From NCBI GenBank assembly GCA_963576735.1, contig OY755175.1:14152401-14216400 (forward strand): a DNA stretch of 64,000 bases, written 5' to 3'. The translations under genes were made by a program, and so were the position numbers. Below are positions 1 through 9,061 of this stretch, piece by piece. Source of the DNA: Bedellia somnulentella. Its lineage: Eukaryota; Arthropoda; Insecta; Lepidoptera; Bedelliidae. The notes below the pieces were generated by a model. It saw only the letters and a program-made list of their open reading frames with translations, made no database searches and was not told where the DNA came from. Position 1 is the stretch's first letter. Each line of letters begins with the position of its first letter.

Positions 1-1133
1 CTACAGCTAGTTTTAATAAAGGATATTTTTTCAAACTAGCATTCTTACTATGAAACCTAGAAGTCTAAAAGCTATTATTTAACATTCTGAAATATTTACG
101 CCTAATCAAAGTTTCCAGCAATACGGCACTCTGGGTTTTTTTCCTATTTTAATAGGCGCAGAAATATAAGACGCGTTGATTACATTATGAAGACAACTTG
201 AAACAGTGCCGCTTTTCGTGCCATTTTTCTTTTCATCAACTTTGTCCTCTCCGAGCGATGCAGCATTCCAAGCCTCGAAGCCGCTGGCAGCTCACGACCG
301 GCTTCCTGAACTCTGTGTCTTGGAACAATGGGCAGCTTCCGTAGCAGTAAGTGGCATTCGTGTGATGTGGTGATGATCTCGTGTCCGCAATGCTCCTCTC
401 AGAACTTTGCCGCAGACTTGGTAATTACGTTTTGGCGGTACAATAAACTGCTCTGGTTTGCGATACTCTCTTGAATACCGTTTTTATTGTGTGAAGTTCC
501 GAACACGTAAGTCACGATCATGTCCTCCGGGCTACCACCTGACGGTTAACGTAACATCGAGAGTTCGTCAAACAATACGGTGGACTGTTTCAAAATAATT
601 TACATGCTTGACATTACGACAATATTTTCAGGAGGCGAAGGAGTTTAAGATAATAATTTCGCAAGAATATTGTAGTATGCCGAACGTACCTTGCGAACTT
701 TTAGGTAACGTACAATATTTAGACTAGGTAAAGAAAACTAAAATATAAAACAGTTTATAACGTAGATCTTTAAGAAATAGATGAGAGATGATATTTGATC
801 TTTTTATTGATCAACAAATGTTTTGTTCTAAGATTTAAACACAAGAAAAATAGATTTTCAGTTGCATTTGTAGTATAAATACTGTTATTCCAACCTCTTT
901 AACCGTTATAAGTTTTATCGTCGCACGGGACTAGAACAAAATAAATTGAACTCAGAAACCCATAGATCTAACTTTGTGGTCTAGCGAAAAAAATATTCGG
1001 CATCAAATCCTGAGGTCTTGGGTTCGATCCCCAGGTGGATAAACTAACAATGTCATTTTGTAGAATTTGAGCCATTTTGGACAAGTATTGCTGGCTTGAA
1101 TGACCAGACTATCCGAAAATTAAGCTGACTCCT
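1..1133. other. Intergenic, no gene resolved
   Basis: No convincing gene is seen. A GC-richer block at about 230-540 differs from the AT-rich surroundings and has short open stretches on the minus strand (39 codons ending near 400, and a cysteine-containing stretch of about 55 codons ending near 245), but neither is recognised. It may be part of an unrecognised repeat. At about 1018-1031 there is a tRNA B-box-like GGGTTCGATCCCCA, which fits an old tRNA-derived SINE. Confidence 0.4.
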
Positions 1134-1290
1134 TGCTTTGGTATAGCTAGTGCGAGCGACCTTTTAGCTAGATATCGCGTGGTATAAAACAGCCATCTCT
1201 TACGCTCTTACTTAGTATCGTATACTGTTATCTCATTCTAACCGATATCGTGACGATAAAATAGCCCTCGTGCTAGGCCGCCTGAGGACA
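1134..1290. mobile_element. Solo copy of foldback/MITE family
   Basis: This stretch is a diverged relative of the arm and centre of the foldback element at 48302-48526. It shares the block around TATCGCGTGGTATAAAACAG, the CCATCTCTTACGC block and the TTAGTATCGTATACTG block. Its ends (GCTAGTGCGAGCG on the left, CTCGTGCTAGGCC on the right) are imperfect inverted repeats. Transposase family not determined. Confidence 0.45.
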
Positions 1291-1544
1291 AGTTCAGTTG
1301 TCGGGCATGGGTAGTATCATGATGGTAGTAGTAGTTGGACAGCCAACCCGCACTTGACCTGGTGGTGGACTATGGCCACATCTCCCTATATAGTGTAGGC
1401 TCCATACCCTTGGTGGGGACATGCATGGGCTGTGAGGAACCTATAATCACTCGATTTCCTAATTTTAAAAATCAAATAAATAAGGAATCTTTCAAAAACA
1501 AGTTAATTATTTATTTCATATATTTCGAGACGACATAAACACAA

Positions 1545-4500
1545 TTAATATTCATAATAATATGAGAGCAGCGTTGCGTTTTCTGGTATACAAATAACTG
1601 CGATATCTCTTGGTATCTTCTGGGGTTCATCTACGATGTTCAGTTCTTTCTTCTCCAGTTTCACAACTTCACTTCGAACCAGAATTATGACGTAGATTTG
1701 CATTACTGTAATAAAGGTGTAATAATGGTTAGAAATAGTTACAAGTCATAATCTTCATGAGGCTCTATCTTGTAAACCGTTATAGGGAACTGAAATGAAC
1801 CACTGATAATGTATTTCTAATGAATTTTATTTTAAATGTGAATAAATTAAATATTTAACACTCTAATAAACAAACATACATACATACTTATTTACTCACG
1901 GCTATAAATCCCTTGAAGGGGTAGCCAGAGCTGAGGGATCAGAAATTCCTCAGCCACTTTTGGAAGGGAAAACATTGTAGGCGCTTCTAAAACAACGGAG
2001 ACTAAGGTATTCGGGCTTATCTTGTGATTCTTAGGTGATGTGGTTGGAGGCCCGCCATCACCAAAAACTTTTATTTTGTTGTTTGTTTGTTATCACTGAT
2101 ATAAATAAAATGAAAAATTTAATTCTGTTTTATTGTTCATAACTATTTTAAGCACTTGCGTGTTTTGAATTTCATACATCGACACGCCTGCCTTTTCAAG
2201 CAGATTTTCTATTAGTTGTTAATTCATCCTTTGCGCTCGTTCTTCAAATCCATATCGGCTCTATATACCTTTTTCTTTTTTTCTTGCATACATACATATA
2301 CTCACGACCATAAATCCCGAAAACGGGTAGTCAGAGCTTCAGAGTTTTCCTTGATTGATTAGTAAAATAATCCCCACATGAGGTTTCATGCACAACAAAG
2401 TCTAATTAGGTACAATATGACCCACCAATAGCGACAATAGCAGCTCCAGCGTCGACATAGAGCAACCTGCTCAGCAGCACGGACGTGATCATGGATGCAA
2501 AGAACGTGGTGGCGAGCGAGTAGTACATGTACAATCTTAGGAGACGTATGTCCTTCTGTAAGCAATAGTGGTACTTTGTCATATAGTCTGAATGTCTTGT
2601 AAATCAAATATTTAGTTCCAGGTGAGAGTTTTGCATAAGCATTAGGACCTCTATTATTTTAAACTTAATGTAACAAATAAATAAAGAATACATAAAGGAA
2701 AGAAAAAAATTCGACACAGGCCTGAAATTTCCCACCTGTGTCGAAATTTTTCTTTTCTTTATTTATTAGTAATAATCCCCACATGAGGTTTTCATGAACA
2801 AAAAGATTTAAATTAATGGAACAACTTTAATTTTATTGATTCATTCATTCATTCCCCCCCCCCCCACTTTTACAACATATTATTTATTTGTTACAAATGT
2901 GTACTTAATTTTTCTTATGTAATTTAATTTTGTGGGAACGCCACCGCTTCTCATGCAGGGGACCTAAGTTCAAATCTTGAGTCGGGTCTACAACAATGTG
3001 TCCTGTTTCAATTTATATGTGTGGTTAATTCATCAAGGTTGATAACGCAAGGGAAAACACTGTGATGGCACCCACATGGCTGCGTTGTTTGTAATGTAAT
3101 TCAAAATGGCGATAGGCTTTCACGTGAAAATGTCCCATAGAAAATCTAGAACACAAGTTAGAAGAAGGGTCTGATATTTTATTGCTCTTATAATATTTTA
3201 CATACATACATATACTCACGGCCATAAATCCTTCAGAGCTCCTCGGCCACATTTGCAAGTTGATAAAGGACAATATCCTAGAAATTAAGTATCATTGGTG
3301 ATGGGTCTAAAACAGCATCGCCCAAAACTACTTAAAAAAGCCCCATACCCTTACTCAACTCTTACGACATCCGTGGGTAGAAAGAGGGGTAGTGACATTA
3401 TAAGCCGGAAAAATAATTTCATATGGTTTTAAAACGAATTAGTAATACTTTTTTTAACTTAAATTACTAGGTGGCCCAGGTTGCATTTATATGCCACTAT
3501 GTAGACACAAATAGTGATCACAAACATCACCAAAAATTGTGGATCAATGACATGTATTATATATAAAATTTACATTACAATAAATATTATACATAAAATT
3601 TCCTTACATGTATAATACATTTACTAACTGACCTGAAATCCAGCCACTAATAAAACTACGTTTAAAATGACGCTCATTCCGAAGATGCTGAAGAGTGCTG
3701 AAGTGAGAATCAAATCTAAGTTGGCATTGTCGGTGATGACATTTTCTCGCAGAACGGACATCATCACCATGCAGGCTAGAGCAAGAAGTGAGCAAATCTG
3801 CAAAAAAAGGGTAAATAGGTAAAATCGGGTAATAAGGGTAAATAGGAAAATAGGTAAAAGGTATACGTAAAGCAGAATTAAATCTTTTTGTTCATGAAAA
3901 CCTCATGTGGGGATTATTACTAATAAATAAAGGACAGAAAAATTTCGACACAGGCGGGAATTGAACCCGTGACCTCGAGTATACGCCCCCGTCGCTCTGC
4001 CAATTGAGCTACCGTGTCAATGGCTGCCAGCGCGAAATTCTTCTATCCTTTATTTTCTTTTACACGTTTAATAAGTGTTTGCGTTTCCTACCTCCGAATT
4101 TTTACTAATTCGGAAGGTCACTTGTCTACCTTTTCAGATAGAATGCAAATGTTGAGAACGCTTAACTATCACAAAATTTTAATGTTTTTGTTCATGAAAA
4201 CCTCATGAGGGGATTAATACTATTAAATAAAGATTAAATAAAAGACAAAAAAAAATCGACACAGGCGGTATTCAGGTATTCTTTATTTATTAATACGTAA
4301 AGCAGGTTTATTTGCGCCTGTGACTTGCTTCTCAGTGCGGAGGTTGCGGGTTCGATCCCCGTTGAGAGCTACGTTTATATGATGAGCATGAATGGTGGTC
4401 TCTTAGTCTTGGATGCTATTTATATGTAAAAGTATCGTTGAGTCAGTATCTCATAATACAAGTCATACTTAGTTTGAGGCTAAATTAATCTGTATAATAT

Positions 4501-5316
4501 GTCCGTATAATATTTAATAATTTATTATAATTAATTATACAAGTGGGTGGGGGATTCTAAGCCCAAGCCGAAGGCTTTCAGACCTGGTTGCTCACGAGGC
4601 CGCGGGTTCGAAAGAGTCACCCGCACAGCGTTCTTTCGGACCCCAACGACCCGTTTCTCTATACGATTTACCATAGGTAGACCTATGCCTTCTCACCGGA
4701 GACCTTCAACCACCGACTTGAAAAACGTCAAGGTGAAATAAAACGAGCGCTGTAATGACGAATTGCTCTTAAGTGTCATAAAAAATAATAAAAAGTATAT
4801 AATAGTAGAATTATAAATTGTGTAGTGTTGGCTTAGAATAGCACTACCCCATTTCTTCCCGTAGGTGTTCGTAAGAGGCGGCTAAGGGCATTGGGGCTTT
4901 TAAAGTATTTTTTGGGCAATGCGGTTAGAAACTTATCATCAAAAAACCTTTTTTTTACTATCTTATCCCCACACAATTTTCAAACGTGGCTGAGGAATGT
5001 TTTATTCTAAAGCTCTGGCTACCCTTCTAGGAGTTTATAGCCATGAGTGTGTAAAATTAAAAAGTAAAAAAAAAACAAATATAGTTTTTAAGATTATTGT
5101 CATAAAAATATGTATATGTCTATACTTGTAAATAATTTATTTTTGATACGCAACACAACAGTAGATAAGCAAAATAACAACATCTTACAAAATAACGTGA
5201 CTACTAAAAGTTGATATTTGTACGGCACTTACAACGTTTATATATCCAAAAATAATGATTCCATGCCGCAGAGGAATACAGCAACAACACTTTTTCACTT
5301 CTGGAACTTTGTACAT
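1545..5316 (-). CDS. Four-transmembrane protein, 179 aa, four exons
   Basis: The coding exons on the minus strand are 5316-5233, 3797-3633, 2555-2426 and 1705-1545 (84, 165, 130 and 161 nt). All junctions have GT/AG ends (donors GTAAGT, GTCAGT, GTGGGT; acceptors TGCAG, TTACAG, TTACAG) and phases 0, 0 and 1 fit exactly. The protein starts MYKVPEVKKCCCCIPLRHG, a short cytoplasmic head with four successive cysteines that could be palmitoylated. TM1 is about residues 19-42, TM2 about 60-82, TM3 about 93-115 and TM4 about 118-136, followed by a charged tail (VRSEVVKLEKKEL) ending in SYYYEY. The CCCCIPLR head and four-helix plan resemble small insect four-TM families such as the DUF4728 type; the exact family is not certain. 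The last intron holds SINE B and C pieces, and intron 1 holds SINE B and C copies. An AATAAA on the minus strand lies about 30 nt past the stop (1510-1515). Function unknown, probably an integral membrane protein. Confidence 0.8.
1869..2085. repeat. SINE family B, 5'-inverted copy
   Basis: 1869-1965 is the 3' tail of family B on the minus strand (ACATACATAC, then TCACGGCTATAAATCCC). About 2000-2082 is the family B body in the opposite orientation. The arrangement of inverted body plus forward tail is what a 5' inversion during target-primed insertion gives. It lies between exons 3 and 4 of the four-TM gene. Confidence 0.6.
2345..2808 (+). repeat. SINE family C tails, partly head-to-head
   Basis: A tail fragment (CCCCACATGAGGTTTCATG) lies at about 2360-2392, past the end of exon 3. 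A better copy at 2735-2808 runs from CCTGTGTCGAA through TTTATTTATTAGTAATAATC to GAGGTTTTCATGAAC. Immediately left, 2680-2720 carries the inverted counterpart, so TTCGACACAGG (2710-2720) and CCTGTGTCGAA (2735-2745) form a perfect 11-bp inverted repeat. Exon 3 of the four-TM gene (2555-2426) lies inside this span and is not part of the repeat. Confidence 0.6.
3200..3412 (-). repeat. SINE family B copy
   Basis: This copy reads from the tail (TACATACATACATATACTCA) through CCTCGGCCACATTTGCAAG to the reversed head (GGGGTAGTGACATTATAAGC). It is diverged from other copies and lies in an intron of the four-TM gene. Confidence 0.75.
3888..4020 (-). repeat. SINE family C with tRNA-like head
   Basis: On the minus strand 4018-3946 reads as a tRNA-like unit: acceptor-like GACACGG paired with CTGTGTC, an A-box region TAGCTCAATTGG with a GCTC/GAGC D stem, and a B box GGTTCAATTCC. 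The anticodon stem does not pair, so this is the Pol III head of a SINE rather than a working tRNA. It continues into the family C tail with ATGAGGTTTTCATGAAC. A second tail-only copy lies at 4186-4275. Confidence 0.75.
4310..4818. other. Intron sequence with tRNA B-box remnants
   Basis: Intron 1 of the four-TM gene. GCGGGTTCGATCCCCG at about 4346-4361 and GCGGGTTCGAAAGAG at about 4603-4617 resemble tRNA B boxes and suggest old tRNA-derived retroposons. No coding signal is seen. Confidence 0.35.
4819..5055 (+). repeat. SINE family B copy
   Basis: The head is TGTAGTGTTGGCTTAGAATAG, then CGTAAGAGGCGGCTAAGG, GGGCAATGCGG, AACGTGGCTGAGGAATG and the tail GAGTTTATAGCCATGAGTG. The (TATG)n end is lost. 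Confidence 0.75.
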
Positions 5317-5459
5317 TCTTATATATTTTTTATATTTTCCACAAAACTATATTAGTTTTTTTCTTCACTTATTCCCGTATATTGAAAGTAAAGGTTTGAT
5401 TTGAACTCATTTAATAAAATTCGTCTTCATATTAAAATGCAGTCAGTGTTATTGTCGCG

Positions 5460-6084
5460 GTGATAACCATATGTCGGGATTTTCGGTGCGGGAATGGTTG
5501 ACATTAGCCAAAGAGTAGGTATTGTCTTAAAACAGAATGTAGGTATAAATAAGTATTATTTTAAAGTACAAACCGTACGTATTTTTAATAAACTGAAGTT
5601 AGTTTTAGAAAAGAATTCTGGTTATAGTACACTGAAAACTATGAACGAATTATTACAAGGCAAAGAAATAGAACTGCGATCACCAACTTTGCGTGCAACA
5701 ATAGATTCCTTCAAAAAATTTAAATATACACCTATTACAACGGCCGATGTAGAAAGATCGTTCAGTACGTTGAAATGGATATTTACAGCAAGACGTCGCA
5801 GATTAACCGTTCCAAATATAGAAAAAATATTAGTTTATTCTGAATACCGTGACAACTACTAAAACTTCAAAGTTATATAAATATATATTTATTTTGTTTT
5901 TTATTATTTAATAGAGTGTATATTATGAGCTGTCGCATATACACTCGCATATATATGCAAACTGTCGCAGAGAGGTAGGTATTCATTAGGCATAATATGA
6001 TACTTTTTCAGACTAACCTATCTGTTTATCTCTACTCTTTCTTAAATCATTCCCGCACCGAAAACCCCGATGTATGGTGATAAC
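5460..6084 (+). mobile_element. hAT remnant with 8-bp target duplication
   Basis: The element is 5468-6076 (609 bp). Its ends are inverted repeats of about 29 bp: the left begins CATATGTCGGGATTTTCGG and the reversed right end begins CATACATCGGGGTTTTCGG, both running on into TGCGGGAATG. The 8-bp duplication GTGATAAC flanks it exactly at 5460-5467 and 6077-6084. 8-bp duplications and a CA... terminus are hallmarks of the hAT superfamily. Only the C-terminal part of a transposase remains inside, so the copy has an internal deletion and cannot move itself. Confidence 0.9.
5494..5862 (+). pseudogene. hAT transposase C-terminal fragment
   Basis: An open frame of 122 codons begins at the inner edge of the left inverted repeat. 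The C-terminal half contains TTADVERSFSTLKWIFTARR, the hallmark of the hAT dimerisation (hATC) region: ERSFS-LK followed by a basic stretch. The DNA-binding zinc finger and the catalytic DDE region are absent; a full hAT transposase is about 600 residues. It is the relic left by internal deletion of a larger element, not a host gene. Confidence 0.85.
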
Positions 6085-6192
6085 AGTGCATAGGTCATGC
6101 ATGATTGATAAGATGTTTAAGGTTAACTTTATTTAGCAGTTCATTGACTTGGCCAAAAAGCTGCAATATGGTTAAACTACCTGACACAGCTT

Positions 6193-6437
6193 TGTTGTGT
6201 CGGCTTAGAATATCACTACCCAAGTTCTTCCGGTGGGTGTACGTAAGAGGCGACTGATGGTACTGGGGCTTTTAAGGGATTTTTGGGCGATGCGATTGAA
6301 GACCCATCACCAATAACCTTTATTTCGCAACTTCCAAAAGTGGCTGAGGAATTTCTAATTACCAATACCCCAGCTCTGGCTACCTACCTACCTACCTACC
6401 TTCAAGGGATTTATAGCCGTGAGTGTATATGTATGTA
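6193..6437 (+). repeat. SINE family B copy
   Basis: Runs from GTTGTGTCGGCTTAGAATAT to the tail TATAGCCGTGAGTGTATATG. A CTAC(C) microexpansion sits inside at about 6381-6400. The full set of B blocks is present. Confidence 0.85.
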
Positions 6438-6647
6438 CCTAACACAGTATGCTATCACTAGCTGTGTATAATGATTATAGCACTGTCCTATATTATTTTT
6501 TTGTGGTAGCAGTTTGGGTACTTGAGAATTAGAGGATCAGCAACACTTAAAATCAGCCGGGCCTAAACATTTATGAATAAAACAAATCAGAGGTCTAATG
6601 TGTTATATCTATAAATCCTATTTATCCCATTAATATTATATTGCCCT

Positions 6648-7121
6648 GTAGTGTCGGCTTAGAATAACACTACCCCATTTCTACCCGTGGGTGATCGTAA
6701 GAGGCGACTAAGGGTATAGGGGCTTTTTAAGTGGTTTTTGGGCGATGCAGTTCGAGACCCGTCACCAAAAACATTTATTATTACCATCTTTTCCCCAATC
6801 AACTTTCAAAAGTGGCTAAGGAATTTCTCATTCCAAAGCTCTGGCTACCCTGTTAAGGGATTTATAGCCGTGAGTATATGTATGTGTTGCTGTGTAGTGT
6901 CGGCTTAGAATAACACTACCTCATTTCTGCCGTTGGGTGTTCGTAAGAGGCGACAAACGGTATTGGGGCTTTTAAGGGAGACCCATCACCAACATCCTTT
7001 ATTTTGCCATCTTTTCATCACTCAACTTTCCAAAAGTGGCTGAGGAACTTCTAGTTCCTTAGCTCTGGCTACCCCTTCTAGGGATTTATAGCCGTGAGTA
7101 TATGTATGTATGTATGTATGT
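6648..7121 (+). repeat. Two SINE family B copies in tandem
   Basis: Two copies in the same orientation, 6648-6887 and 6890-7121, are almost back to back. The second starts GTGTAGTGTCGGCTTAG straight after the first copy's GTATATGTATG tail. The second lacks part of the GGGCGATGCGG block. The two are diverged, so this is either insertion into the first copy's tail or an old duplication. Confidence 0.8.
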
Positions 7122-7209
7122 AATATTAAAAATGTGAAAGTCTAGATGTTTGGATGTTTGTGTGTTTGAGGCAAAAAAGGCCCCTCAAGTAAATAATGTA
7201 TATGAATCA

Positions 7210-7585
7210 TAACATAACATAACATAAACGTTCACGCCGTTTTATCCCCGAAGGGGTTGGCAGAGGTACCAATACTCCTGAACTCACATGGCAAGCGCCA
7301 TCTAGTTTCCAGAGAAGGTACCCACGTTTTGCTTTAGACAGTGTACTCACGTGATAGGGGGCAGGCCTATCGCCGTTTTGTACGAATACACTGTCACATG
7401 ACTAAGTACAACTCAGCCATGTGGGTTTCCTCACGATGTTTTCCCTCACCGTTAGCAACCATGATAAATTAACCACACATATGACTTTAGAAAAGACAAA
7501 TTGGTGTAGGCCCGTCCCAGGATTGGAACTCACGCACTTCTGTTTTTCGGGCGGGTGTTCTTACCCACTGGAGTATCATGTCGCT
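7210..7585 (-). repeat. SINE family A copy
   Basis: Reading the plus strand, the reversed tail (CATAACATAACATAAACG) is on the left, and the reversed tRNA-like head (TACCCACTGGAGTATCATG) is on the right. The A-box side is degenerate here. The target duplication TATATGAATCA lies at 7199-7209 and, beyond the adjacent MITE, at 8116-8126. Confidence 0.85.
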
Positions 7586-7590
7586 TTTTT

Positions 7591-8120
7591 ATATATATAT
7601 CTTAGATAAAAACAATAAGAAGAAGATGCGGCAACCTCTGCCCGCGCGCGGTCCTACTAAACTGAGTACAATGTACTTGGTTTGCTTCAGTCGAGTTTAG
7701 TCCGCTACGATACTTCAAGTCGACGAGCTGACATAATCTTTGACATCGAAATTAAAATATTCATACAATTCGCGCTTAAAATGCCTGGCTGTGCCTTTAT
7801 TCAGTGCACAAATCATTCAAGGCGTAAAAACAAATCACAGGGAGTCACGTTTCATGCGTAAATACACCAAAAATATATTTACAAGCAAAATATTATTAAT
7901 TTCGGCCATTTTATGCTTGAAATCTGACATGTTTAAGTGACAGAGACAGACTATACGAGCCCATCGCTCTATCTTTATCTTTGCGTCATGTCGTGTGTGT
8001 TCGTATCAGTTCGTATGGATGTAGTGCGGTGTGGTGATTAACCGATAAGGCCCATATTTAGTTGACAATTTGTACGCTCACACCGCATCTTCTTCTTTTA
8101 TTTTTATCTAAGATATATAT
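7591..8120. mobile_element. THAP-containing MITE with 37-bp inverted ends
   Basis: The left end (ATATATCTTAGATAAAAACA, then AGAAGAAGATGCGG) matches the reversed right end (ATATATCTTAGATAAAAATA, then AGAAGAAGATGCGG). The 530-bp unit holds a truncated THAP-like frame. THAP zinc fingers sit at the N-terminus of P-element-type and some other transposases, so P-like ancestry is likely but not proven. The flanking A+T run makes an 8-bp duplication hard to judge. Confidence 0.7.
7781..7861 (+). pseudogene. THAP-type zinc finger N-terminus, truncated
   Basis: ATG starts a 26-codon frame beginning MPGCAFIQCTNHSRRK and running to VTFHA before TAA. The pattern of M-x2-C-x4-C, then a basic stretch and a V-T/S-F-H segment, is the start of a THAP zinc finger (C2CH). 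The second half of the finger and any catalytic domain are missing. Transposon relic. Confidence 0.6.
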
Positions 8121-8407
8121 GAATCAATTTGGCAGAATGCTAGATAATGACCCAAGTTATAACATAGAATACTTTTTATCCGGGAAAATTTTGACCCATA
8201 AAATATTCACGCCTGATTGAACTAAGAGTACCGGAAAAAACGCCTTAAACTTTGTCATAAGCAAATTTGACAGTACGAAGTCTGTCGGGTCAGCTAGTTA
8301 TAAATAAATACAGGCTGCCGGTTTCCTACCTCTATGAATCCCATTTTCGAGGGAATTTTAGATGAGAGAGAGGGAAATGTGACATAATGCGCGACTGAGA
8401 TTAATTA

Positions 8408-8597
8408 GAAAAATGAGCTGTGTAGTGTCTGCTTAGAATAGTAGTACCCCATTTCTTACCGGGGGTGTTCGTAAGAAGCGTCTAAGGCTATTGGGGCATT
8501 TTAAGAGTTTTTTGGGCGATGCGGTTGGAAACTCATTACCAAAAAGTGGCTGAAGAATTTCTTATTCTGAAGCTCTGGCTACTCCTTTCAGGGATAC
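8408..8597 (+). repeat. SINE family B copy, internally deleted
   Basis: The head TGTGTAGTGTCTGCTTAG, the middle TTTGGGCGATGCGGTTGG and AAAAAGTGGCTGAAG are present. The segment between GACCCATCACC and the CAAAAGTGG block is shortened, and the tail stops at CAGGGATA, where LINE sequence begins. Confidence 0.7.
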
Positions 8598-8599
8598 TT

Positions 8600-9061
8600 A
8601 AAAAGTAGAACAAGTGATAGAGTTTGTATATCTGGAAATTTTATTTACTAGGGATGGAAAATGTGATGCATACATTGAAAGAAGAGTGAAAAAGAGTAAT
8701 GCGGTAAATTGAGTAATGAATAATCTAATGACCAGTTAATCGGTGTTTAAATAGGCCGGAATGGCTGTGAATGATAATGGTTCCTACGCTTAGGTATGGC
8801 AGCGAATATTAGTTGTGTCAGTAAAAACATGAATGCAGTAGAGATGAGGTGCCCCAGAAAAGTTTGTGATGTTAGATTGTGTGATCGAGTGAGAAATAGC
8901 GTGATTCGTGAGAAGTGAGGTGTGAATGATGATATTGTAAAAACTATAGAAAAAGGTGTGTAACGATGGTTTGGACACATAGAGAGGATGGATGATAGTA
9001 AATGGGTAAAAAAGATTCATGGAGCCAATGTGGAAGATAATGTTAGTAGAGGACAACCTCG
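8600..9061 (+). pseudogene. LINE fragment (RT C-terminal region), decayed
   Basis: This matches the stretch of the large LINE copy at about 56170-56640 (GTTTGTATATCTGG, GGGATGGAAAATGTGATG, AGTGAGAAATAGCGTGATTC). It carries stops and frameshifts throughout. At about 9062 the sequence jumps to an upstream part of the same LINE, so two copies are joined here. Confidence 0.75.

Larger units (their letters stand above)
7130..8305 (+). mobile_element. Unclassified repeat split by nested insertions
   Basis: The flanks 7130-7198 (AATGTGAAAGTCTAGATG...) and 8127-8305 (TTTTTATCCGGGAAAATTTT... GTCGGGTCAGCTAGT) resemble the start and end of a repeat type widespread in insect genomes. Everything between carries the direct repeat TATATGAATCA on both sides (7199-7209 and 8116-8126), so the host repeat was opened by a later insertion. 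Confidence 0.5.

Noticed and set aside
2856..2867. Poly-C run, and similar runs at 10210 and 20378
   Set aside because: Simple homopolymers with no associated structure; may be sequencing-length uncertain.
3946..4018. Possible functional tRNA gene on the minus strand
   Set aside because: Acceptor, D and T arms pair, but the anticodon stem does not, and the sequence runs on into the family C SINE tail shared with other copies.
4547..4741. 64-codon arginine-rich plus-strand ORF
   Set aside because: Lies in an intron of the four-TM gene over a tRNA-B-box-like repeat remnant, with no domain.
7080..7120. Short tandem TATG arrays as a CRISPR-like or satellite array
   Set aside because: They are the 3' tails of family B and of the LINE; there are no spacers and no regular unit.
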